From the NCBI GenBank assembly GCA_002316235.1, contig DCDD01000195.1:1-22924 (forward strand): a stretch of 22,924 bases of DNA, read 5' to 3'. Both the position numbers and the translations under genes were made by a program. The DNA is from Bacteroidales bacterium UBA1064 (GTDB lineage Bacteria; Bacteroidota; Bacteroidia; Bacteroidales; Tenuifilaceae). Of this stretch, positions 16,172 to 22,924 are shown in pieces; position 1 is the stretch's first letter; each line of letters begins with the position of its first letter. The notes beneath the pieces are model-generated. The model ran no database searches. It saw only the letters and a list, made by a program, of their open reading frames with translations, and had not been told where the DNA came from.

Positions 16172-16215
16172 TTGCTCCGACAACGCATTCCACTTCAATA
16201 TTTTTATACACTAAA

Positions 16216-18474
16216 ATGAAAAAGATGCTTAAAAGATTATTGCCAATTCTTATTGCCGTTGCCCTTGTAGGATGCAAAAATCAGCAGCTGAAACAGACAG
16301 AAGTTGGTAGTGGCAAGTTTGCCGTTAATAAGCAGGTTGAGGCTAAGGTTGACTCCCTGCTTAGCCTTATGACGCTTGAGGAGAAAATCGGACAGCTAAA
16401 TCAGCTATCTGGAAACGGCGAGGTTACTGGCCCAATTTCTTTCCCTGCCGAATACATGGAAGCACTCCGAAAGGGACTGGTTGGTTCGATGTTGAATATC
16501 AACGGTGCAGCATATACCTACAAGGTGCAAAAGGTTGCTGTTGAGGAGAGCCGGTTACATATTCCTTTGATTTTTGGATACGACGTTATCCACGGATACA
16601 AAACAATTTTCCCAATTCCGTTGGGCGAGGCTGCATCATGGGATATGGAAGCTATTGAAAAGTCGGCCAGAGTAGCTGCAATTGAAGCGTCGGCGGCAGG
16701 ACAGCATTGGACATTTGCACCAATGGTTGATATTGCCCGTGATCCTCGTTGGGGTAGGGTAATGGAAGGTGCTGGCGAAGACCCCTTCTTCGGTTCTGCC
16801 GTTGCTAGAGCCCGGGTTAAGGGATTTCAGGGTAGTAAGCTATCCGACACCAGCTCTATTGCTGCCTGTGCCAAACATTTTGTTGCCTATGGCGCTGCCC
16901 AGGCTGGGAGGGATTACAACACGGTAGATATTTCCGAGCGAACACTCTACGAGGTTTACCTGCCTCCTTTTAAATCAGCGCTTGATGCAGGTGTTGTCAC
17001 CTTCATGTCGTCATTCAACGAGCTTAATGGCATTCCTGTTACAGGAAATAAGGCCATGGTAAACGATTTGCTTAAGGAAAAATGGGGCTTTAATGGCTTT
17101 GTTGATTCTGATTGGGGCTCTATTCGTGAGATGATTTACCACGGGTATGCTGCCAATGAGTATGAAGCCGGATACCTGGCCATGAGCTCAGGAGTGGATA
17201 TGGATTTGGAAGGTCGTATCTATTTAGCCCAGCTTAAAAAGTTGGTTGAGGATGGTAGAATAACCGTTGAACAGCTTGACGAAGCTGTTCGCAGAATCCT
17301 TAGAGTGAAATTTGAGCTAGGTTTGTTCGATAATCCCTATAAAGGTTGCGATAGCATTCGCGAAAAAGAGCTTTTACTAAACCCCAGGCATTTGGAGATT
17401 GCTCGCGAGGTAACCCGTAAATCGCTCGTGTTGCTTAAGAATGAGAACGTTCTTCCGTTAAGTAGGAATATTCGCTCTATAGCCGTAGTTGGCCCTCTAG
17501 CCGACAATCAGGACGAGCTAATTGGAACATGGTCAGGTAGAGGTGAGGGCAAACATGTTGTTTCTGTGCTATCGGGAATTCGTGAAAAGCTGCCAAATGG
17601 AAATATTTACTACGCTAAGGGCTGCGAAATTGTTGGTGAAAATAAGGCTGGATTTGATGAGGCCATTAATGCTGCCCGAAAGGCTGATGCGGTAGTGGTT
17701 GTGGTAGGTGAATCGGCCATGATGTCTGGTGAAGCGCTTAGCCGAGCTTTTCTCGATTTGCCAGGAGTGCAGAAGGATTTGGTAATGGAGCTTAATGCTC
17801 TCCATAAACCCTTGGTAGTTGTGGTAATGAATGGTCGCCCGCTAACCATAGAATGGATGGATAAGGCTGTTCCTGCAATACTCGAAGCTTGGCTTCCCGG
17901 CACTATGGGAGGTTTAGCCATTGCCGATGTACTTTTTGGTGATTACAACCCTTCGGGCAAGTTGCCCATGTCGTTTCCAAGAAATGTAGGGCAAATCCCC
18001 ATATTTTACTATCAAAAAAGCACCGGCAGACCCCCTCGTCAGGAAGAAAGATACACTTCAAAGTATATCGACAGCCCTGTATCACCGCTTTACCCTTTTG
18101 GATATGGTCTTAGCTATACCACCTTTGAATATAGCAACCTGAGCATCAGCTCCCCGTCTATTAAGATGGATGAAACGCTTAAAGTTTCCGTTGACGTTCG
18201 TAATTCAGGGAAGTATGATGGTGAGGAGGTGGTTCAGCTCTATGTTCGCGATATGGTGGGCAGCGTTACTCGACCCATTAGGGAGTTGAAAGGTTTTAAA
18301 AAGATATTCATTAAATCCGGTGAGTCGGCCAGGGTAGAGTTTAGTCTCACCTCCAACGATCTGGCGTTCTACAACCAAAACATGGAATATATTGCAGAAC
18401 CTGGTGATTTCATGCTTTTCATCGGTGGAAACTCCGATGCGTCTTTAGGGTTAGGTTTTCGATTAGAGGAGTAA
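16216..18474 (+). CDS. glycoside hydrolase family 3 beta-glucosidase, lipoprotein (BglX-like)
   Basis: The 752-residue GH3 enzyme removes terminal beta-glucose from oligosaccharides. The signal peptide ends ALVGC, giving a lipoprotein anchored at C20. The N-terminal TIM barrel has the DPRWGR motif (176-181), the AKHFVAYGAAQAGRDYN segment and the nucleophile region NGFVDSDW with D299 as nucleophile. The alpha/beta sandwich domain has MMSGEALSR, where E506 aligns with the BglX acid/base. The C-terminal fibronectin-III-like domain (about 645-745, with VQLYVRD and RPIRELKGFKK) is complete. The length is standard for BglX-type enzymes. Lipidation suggests the periplasm or the membrane surface, so it would finish digestion of oligosaccharides brought in by SusCD. 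Family members act on beta-1,3-, 1,4- and 1,6-linked glucose; linkage preference is not readable here. A strong terminator follows. Confidence 0.95.
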   Translation: MKKMLKRLLPILIAVALVGCKNQQLKQTEVGSGKFAVNKQVEAKVDSLLSLMTLEEKIGQLNQLSGNGEVTGPISFPAEYMEALRKGLVGSMLNINGAAYTYKVQKVAVEESRLHIPLIFGYDVIHGYKTIFPIPLGEAASWDMEAIEKSARVAAIEASAAGQHWTFAPMVDIARDPRWGRVMEGAGEDPFFGSAVARARVKGFQGSKLSDTSSIAACAKHFVAYGAAQAGRDYNTVDISERTLYEVYLPPFKSALDAGVVTFMSSFNELNGIPVTGNKAMVNDLLKEKWGFNGFVDSDWGSIREMIYHGYAANEYEAGYLAMSSGVDMDLEGRIYLAQLKKLVEDGRITVEQLDEAVRRILRVKFELGLFDNPYKGCDSIREKELLLNPRHLEIAREVTRKSLVLLKNENVLPLSRNIRSIAVVGPLADNQDELIGTWSGRGEGKHVVSVLSGIREKLPNGNIYYAKGCEIVGENKAGFDEAINAARKADAVVVVVGESAMMSGEALSRAFLDLPGVQKDLVMELNALHKPLVVVVMNGRPLTIEWMDKAVPAILEAWLPGTMGGLAIADVLFGDYNPSGKLPMSFPRNVGQIPIFYYQKSTGRPPRQEERYTSKYIDSPVSPLYPFGYGLSYTTFEYSNLSISSPSIKMDETLKVSVDVRNSGKYDGEEVVQLYVRDMVGSVTRPIRELKGFKKIFIKSGESARVEFSLTSNDLAFYNQNMEYIAEPGDFMLFIGGNSDASLGLGFRLEE

Positions 18475-18483
18475 TTTTGCATC

Positions 18484-18521
18484 AAACCTTCGGATTTGTT
18501 TTGCGATCCGAAGGTTTTTTT
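18484..18521 (+). terminator. intrinsic terminator after the GH3 gene
   Basis: AAACCTTCGGAT (18484-18495) pairs perfectly with ATCCGAAGGTTT (18506-18517) across a 10-nt loop, and seven Ts end at 18521. This is the clearest intrinsic terminator in the window, 9 bp past the GH3 stop codon. It separates GH16 from the susC-led transcript. Confidence 0.85.
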
Positions 18522-18523
18522 GC

Positions 18524-18553
18524 TTTAACTTTCCCAATCGATGGCTATATTTT
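18524..18553 (+). promoter_or_regulatory. candidate separate promoter for the GH16 gene
   Basis: TTTA (18524-18527), an 18-bp spacer and TATATTTT (18546-18553) resemble TTTG / TAnnTTTG with one change in each box. Lying between a strong terminator and GH16, it would give a leader of about 40 nt. The location makes it more believable than the sequence alone. Confidence 0.35.
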
Positions 18554-18601
18554 AAGAGACGAAATATTAAATTCAAGCTGACTGTTTATTAAGAAAAAGT
18601 G

Positions 18602-20416
18602 ATGAAGAAGCTATTACTGATAATATGTGCTTTAACCATAACAAGTTCTATCTTTTCCCAAATTCAAGTTATGGTTTGGAATGATGAGTTCAGCTACTCT
18701 GGCCTTCCGGATGCAACCAAGTGGGGCTACGATGTTGGCGGAAGCGGTTGGGGAAACAACGAACTGCAGTACTACACCGAAAATCGCCTGGAAAATGCAA
18801 GGGTTGAAAACGGGAATTTAGTAGTTGAGGCACGTAAGGAAAACTATGGTGGGATGGAGTACACATCTGCCCGTCTGGTTACACGCCAAAAAGGCGATTG
18901 GCTATATGGTAGAATGGAGGCCTACGCCAAGCTACCTTCTGGGAGAGGTACATGGCCTGCAATTTGGATGCTTCCTACCAATTGGGCTTACGGTTCATGG
19001 CCCAAAAGCGGTGAAATTGATATCATGGAATATGTTGGGTACGATCCTGGTGTAGTTCATGGTAGCATCCACACCGAAGCTTACAACCATGTCATTGGAA
19101 CTCAAGTTACCTCAACCATCAATGTGCCTACAGCCGAAACCGCCTATCACCTTTATGCTGTAGAATGGGGCCCCGAGAAAATAGATATCTATGTTGACAA
19201 TACCAAGTACTTTACTTTTGCCAATGAGCATACCGATTACACTACATGGCCATTCGATAAAGCTTTTCATTTGCTGTTGAATATTGCTGTTGGTGGAAAC
19301 TGGGGCGGAGCTCAAGGGGTTGACCCAAACATTTGGCCTCAAAAGATGCTTGTTGACTACGTTAGGGTTTACCAGAGCCTTTCGGCTGAGCAAATATTTA
19401 TTACGGGGCCTGGCTATGTTGCTCCTAACCAAACAGGGGTGTCCTTTACCATTCCAAATATTGTAAATGCCTCATACATATGGACGATTCCCAACGATGC
19501 TACTATTGTTTCCGGGCAGGGAACAAACAGCATTGTGGTGAACTGGGGTGAGCAAGCGGGTGAGGTTTCCGTTCAAATTACCCATCCTCAGGCAGGAGGA
19601 ACATATACTTACAACGTCAAAACTTCAACTACTCCTAGTGGTGACAGGTATAGCCTTGTTAACTTCAAACATGATGGAATAGAGGGCTGGTCAGGAATGC
19701 TGACCGGCCCCAACACCATCAACCTGAATCTTCAGGATTCGCTACTTAGGGTAGATTATAACATTACCGATCCCTCGGCTTTTCCTTATTTCGCCTACAC
19801 CTTACCAAACCCTGTTGACATGAGCTCCTTCACCGTTCTGAATATTTGGATGAAAACGTGGAACTTTAGCAACTCGGTTGTGCTAAGAGCCGATTTATTT
19901 GATACGGATAACAGGCTAACCGATGTTTCGCCTGTCTTTAAGTTTTCTCCGGTTGAGCCTGGTGGCCAATTTCATGTTTACTCCTTTGATTTTAAAAACA
20001 AGTGGGGGTCCAACTCACCGGAATACGGTCAGGTAGTTAACCAGCACCAGGTTAAAGGCATGAGGTTTTACGTTGACTATGGCATTTATGGCAAGGTGGC
20101 AGCTGATTCCCTATGGCTAAGCGATATAGCTATCAGCACCCATCCTCTTTCAGCAAGCTATATTCAGCAGAAGTCTCAATTTTTAAGCGTTTATCCTAAC
20201 CCATGCAATGATTACATTTGTCTTTATTTTGATAGTCAGGTAGTTACAACCTACCAGGTCAGCATTTACACTATTGAGGGATCTTTGGCAGGCTATTTTG
20301 AATCAAGTCAGAACCCATGCTTTATTTCCACAAAGCAACTTCCTTCAGGGGTTTATGTTGTTACCACTCTCAATAGTGAAGGTTTTTCAGCAAGAGTTAA
20401 ACTCGTGAAGCTATAG
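18602..20416 (+). CDS. secreted glycoside hydrolase family 16 endo-beta-glucanase (laminarinase-like) with T9SS sorting domain
   Basis: The 604-residue enzyme should cut beta-1,3- or mixed beta-1,3/1,4-glucan internally by a retaining mechanism. After a signal peptide (MKKLLLIICALTITSSIFSQ) comes a GH16 domain (about 22-262) with the catalytic run GEIDIMEYVG: E138 nucleophile, D140 helper, E143 acid/base. The methionine-containing EIDIME form is that of laminarinase-type GH16 enzymes. Then come a PKD-like Ig domain (about 265-340, ASYIWTIPNDATIVSGQG), a jelly-roll-like probable carbohydrate-binding region (about 350-520) and a type A T9SS sorting domain (about 527-604, starting SVYPNPCNDYI). 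So it should cross the outer membrane by T9SS and be released or surface-bound. The frame opens at a GTG directly before the ATG; I use the ATG. A terminator separates it from GH3. It is convergent with the regulator, 22 bp away. Confidence 0.94.
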   Translation: MKKLLLIICALTITSSIFSQIQVMVWNDEFSYSGLPDATKWGYDVGGSGWGNNELQYYTENRLENARVENGNLVVEARKENYGGMEYTSARLVTRQKGDWLYGRMEAYAKLPSGRGTWPAIWMLPTNWAYGSWPKSGEIDIMEYVGYDPGVVHGSIHTEAYNHVIGTQVTSTINVPTAETAYHLYAVEWGPEKIDIYVDNTKYFTFANEHTDYTTWPFDKAFHLLLNIAVGGNWGGAQGVDPNIWPQKMLVDYVRVYQSLSAEQIFITGPGYVAPNQTGVSFTIPNIVNASYIWTIPNDATIVSGQGTNSIVVNWGEQAGEVSVQITHPQAGGTYTYNVKTSTTPSGDRYSLVNFKHDGIEGWSGMLTGPNTINLNLQDSLLRVDYNITDPSAFPYFAYTLPNPVDMSSFTVLNIWMKTWNFSNSVVLRADLFDTDNRLTDVSPVFKFSPVEPGGQFHVYSFDFKNKWGSNSPEYGQVVNQHQVKGMRFYVDYGIYGKVAADSLWLSDIAISTHPLSASYIQQKSQFLSVYPNPCNDYICLYFDSQVVTTYQVSIYTIEGSLAGYFESSQNPCFISTKQLPSGVYVVTTLNSEGFSARVKLVKL

Positions 20417-20438
20417 TACTCGCTGAATCCTCTTTTCC

Positions 20439-22924
20439 CTAAAGGTTTATCATAAAGTCTATCAGGTTAGTATCGCCTTCGATGCCCAACTTTTTGCGCA
20501 ACCGGTAGCGGCTAATTTCCACTCCTCTTATGCTGATGTTCAGTATTTGGGCAATGTCCTTAGTAGTCATGTTTAGCCTGAGATAGGCGCAAAGCCTAAG
20601 TTCGTTGGGTGAAAGGGTAGGGTATAGGTCTTTCAGGCGTTTCAAAAATCCAACATGGACTTCATCGAAGTGAAATTCAAAGCGCTTCCACTCGTCATCC
20701 ATCCTTAAGTCAAAATCAATCTTATTTATCAGCTCCAGCACTTCCTTTTGTAAGGCCGGGTTTGTATTTTTTGTAAGAGCCTCCAGCTTGCATTTTAGCT
20801 GATTTAAAAATTCGTTTTTGTGTGCAATTTGGAGCGCAATGCTAGCCAACTCGCTGTTTTTATGTTCAACCTGAACCTTTAAATTTTCATTTTGTAGCCT
20901 TATTATTTCCTGCTCTGCTTCCAGAACCTCCCTTTTATGCTCCTCCTCCTTAACTTTCATTTCAAGGTTTTTTTGTTCCTTAACCTTAGTGGTAGCATTT
21001 CTAATTTTAGCCTTAACTGCTGCTCTAAGTATGAGGGTTATCAGAACGCAGGTTATTCCGTATGCTATAAATGCCCAAAGCGAAAGGTACCATGGGTTGC
21101 TGATGGTAAACTTAAGCTCAACTTCATCGCTCTCTCTACCCTTGGCATCCAATGCTTTTAGCCTAAAGGTGTAGTTTCCGTAAGGTAGGTTGGTAAATTC
21201 TTTTATGGGATTGCTGCTCCACTCGGACCATCCGGTGTCGTAACCTTCGAGCTTGTAGCTATATGCAATTTCACCTGCGTTGTATGTGGGCGAGGTAAAC
21301 GTAAGCCCAATGGAGTTGTTGGAGTATTTTATGCTGATAGGTTGCGTCCTGTTAATTTTATAGTCCGTAAAGATCTTTTCACCCTTGCGGGAAAGAGTTT
21401 GCATGCTTTTGATGTAGCATTTAAATTTAATGCTGTCGGCAGTGGGGTAGCTTGGGTTATAGTGAATTAATCCATTTTCAGTTCCAAGGAAAACATTTGA
21501 AATATCAGGAATGTAAATATTTTCGTAAGAGCTAACAAAGGAATTGCCAAAAAGTACAAGAGGGGTAGGCTCGAGGGATGTCTTGCCATCCGGTTGCTGT
21601 TTTAGGATTTTTACATCGTTTGATTTTAGTATCCATATATTGCCCTCGCTATCCTCGGTTAATCGTCTTATGTTAATTGTATCGTCCAGTTTCCGGTTAA
21701 ATTCGGAATATGGCTCCATCCTGTCTATTAGTGCGTTATACTTGAATACTCCCTGTTGGGTAATGAAGATTATTTGGTTTCGAAGCTTTTCCATGTTAAT
21801 CCCTGTTTTAACCGGAAACCCTTTGGTGTTATCGAAAAGGTAGGAGTATTTTACGCTATCCTTTTCTTCATTCAGCACAAGCCGATACACACCCTTGTAA
21901 CCATGAGCCATCCATATATTTTCATTTTCATCCTCAGCAATAAAACGGCATGACTCATCAAAACCTTTAACCTTTTTAAGAAATCGCCACGAACCATTCT
22001 CCTTTACATATAGATGTATTCCCTTGTACTTTCCAACCAGCATTTTATTCGGATGATTTTTTAGCTTCAGGAAGGTCCACGACCCCTCTTCGGTGGAAGT
22101 ATGCTCTACATTTGTTTTGGAATCAATTTCGAAAGTCCCAAAGTTATGGCCACAGTATAGTTTCCCATCAATCACCTCAAGACACCACACTTGTCCGTTA
22201 GTTTTCTCTACTCTTTGAAAAGGAAAACTTCCACCTATATCATTTTTCCTAATTGGCCAGTCGCAAACATAGAGCCCCTGGTTGGTTCCTACAAACAGCT
22301 TATTATTATACAGTATTGTTGAGTAGCAAGAACCAAACAACCCCAAACCTTCGTCAATAATAGATATGGGCGAGTTCAGCTCCATGTAGTCAATGCCATT
22401 ATCTAGTCCTAGCCATAAGTTGTTGTGCAGGTCGGTGTAAAGACTTAAAATGGTGTTATTTTGAAGCCCTCTCTTCTTGTCAATTAGTAGAACAATCTCT
22501 CCCTTTTCGTCGGTTACCACCAAACCCGCCTGTATGGTTCCAAAAGCTATGTATCCCCCGCGCAGCGTTGAAGCTGTGAAAATTTGATTTTTAATTAAAT
22601 AGCTATTTGCAGCATTGTTCCATGCCTTAACAGTCCCATTGTTATACTCCCATACGCCGTGGTTTATTGTTGCCAGCAAGGTTGAACCATTTTCTTGTTT
22701 TAGTACTGCCCAAATCTGCTTTCCGGCAAATTTTCCACCATCGTCTATTGGCTCAAATCTATTTTGCAGGAATTTATAGATTTTACCATTCTTCCCCTGA
22801 ACAAAAAAATCGTTCCCGATGAGGAATGAAAACTGGAGCACTTCGGGAGTGGGAAAAGCGCTTATCTCACCCTTTTCGAGTACCATGATATAGGTAAATG
22901 TTTGAAAAAGAATGGTGTTGTTGT
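20439..22924 (-). CDS. membrane-spanning propeller / triple-tyrosine / LuxR-type transcriptional regulator (5' end beyond the window)
   Basis: At least 815 residues are visible. The frame stays open from the ATG at 22886 to the edge and upstream codons read like this family, so the true start lies outside. Order: two-component-regulator propeller repeats with motifs such as NTILSLYTDLHNNLWLGLDNGIDYMELN (periplasmic sensor); a Y_Y_Y domain (about 519-598 from that ATG); one membrane helix (about 602-624); a long coiled coil (about 632-728); and a LuxR-type helix-turn-helix (about 748-815, LSPNELRLCAYLRLNMTTKDIAQILNISIRGVEISRYRLRKKLG). No histidine kinase or receiver domain is present, so it is a one-component sensor-regulator of SusR-like layout rather than a hybrid two-component protein. 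It probably senses glucan oligosaccharides and controls the adjacent locus; that is inferred from convergent position. Confidence 0.88.
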   Translation of the reverse strand, partial: NNTILFQTFTYIMVLEKGEISAFPTPEVLQFSFLIGNDFFVQGKNGKIYKFLQNRFEPIDDGGKFAGKQIWAVLKQENGSTLLATINHGVWEYNNGTVKAWNNAANSYLIKNQIFTASTLRGGYIAFGTIQAGLVVTDEKGEIVLLIDKKRGLQNNTILSLYTDLHNNLWLGLDNGIDYMELNSPISIIDEGLGLFGSCYSTILYNNKLFVGTNQGLYVCDWPIRKNDIGGSFPFQRVEKTNGQVWCLEVIDGKLYCGHNFGTFEIDSKTNVEHTSTEEGSWTFLKLKNHPNKMLVGKYKGIHLYVKENGSWRFLKKVKGFDESCRFIAEDENENIWMAHGYKGVYRLVLNEEKDSVKYSYLFDNTKGFPVKTGINMEKLRNQIIFITQQGVFKYNALIDRMEPYSEFNRKLDDTINIRRLTEDSEGNIWILKSNDVKILKQQPDGKTSLEPTPLVLFGNSFVSSYENIYIPDISNVFLGTENGLIHYNPSYPTADSIKFKCYIKSMQTLSRKGEKIFTDYKINRTQPISIKYSNNSIGLTFTSPTYNAGEIAYSYKLEGYDTGWSEWSSNPIKEFTNLPYGNYTFRLKALDAKGRESDEVELKFTISNPWYLSLWAFIAYGITCVLITLILRAAVKAKIRNATTKVKEQKNLEMKVKEEEHKREVLEAEQEIIRLQNENLKVQVEHKNSELASIALQIAHKNEFLNQLKCKLEALTKNTNPALQKEVLELINKIDFDLRMDDEWKRFEFHFDEVHVGFLKRLKDLYPTLSPNELRLCAYLRLNMTTKDIAQILNISIRGVEISRYRLRKKLGIEGDTNLIDFMINL

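Noticed and set aside
20417..20438. Bidirectional terminator between GH16 and the regulator gene
   Set aside because: The 22-bp gap has no inverted repeat of useful length.

Overview
The window looks like the chromosome of a member of the Bacteroidota, most likely Bacteroidales or a close relative. The evidence is a SusC/SusD pair, a glycoside hydrolase ending in a type IX secretion (T9SS) type A sorting domain, a DUF4294 protein, A-rich leaders with weak Shine-Dalgarno sites, and several perfect TAnnTTTG boxes (the Bacteroidetes sigma-ABfr -7 element) just upstream of genes. No RNA genes, CRISPR arrays, insertion sequences or phage genes were recognised.

Left part (1-9.3 kb), housekeeping and surface-sugar genes. 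Positions 1-269 are intergenic and hold heptamer repeats and a 21-bp palindromic tandem repeat. Next, on the minus strand, come gcvP (full-length glycine decarboxylase P protein), a glyoxalase II-like metallo-beta-lactamase hydrolase and pcm (protein-L-isoaspartate methyltransferase). A divergent plus-strand pair follows: a Gfo/Idh/MocA-like protein that has lost the residues of the active family, and a WcaJ-type polyprenyl glycosylphosphotransferase that would start an exopolysaccharide or O-antigen repeat unit. Then come thpR (minus), elbB (plus) and an exported DUF4294 protein (minus).

Right part (9.3-22.9 kb), a compact polysaccharide utilisation locus. The plus-strand order is susC, susD, a PKD-domain lipoprotein (probable surface glycan-binding protein), a GH3 beta-glucosidase lipoprotein and a secreted GH16 beta-glucanase. 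A large membrane-spanning propeller/triple-tyrosine/LuxR regulator converges on it from the right; its 5' end lies outside the window. The enzymes and the PKD protein point to laminarin or another beta-1,3(/1,4 or 1,6)-glucan. The likely workflow is that the GH16 cuts the polymer outside the cell, the PKD protein and SusD hold the pieces, SusC imports them with TonB energy, and GH3 trims oligosaccharides to glucose.

Regulatory DNA in the locus is the most interesting part. The 380-bp region before susC has a perfect 14-bp palindrome of LacI-operator type and a repeated GACGTAC next to it, yet no LacI gene is in the window. A strong hairpin sits between the binding-protein gene and GH3, and a clear intrinsic terminator sits between GH3 and GH16. 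The protein families are all known. I see no convincing new system; the items worth a second look are the operator, the inactivated Gfo/Idh-like protein and the shared binding modules.
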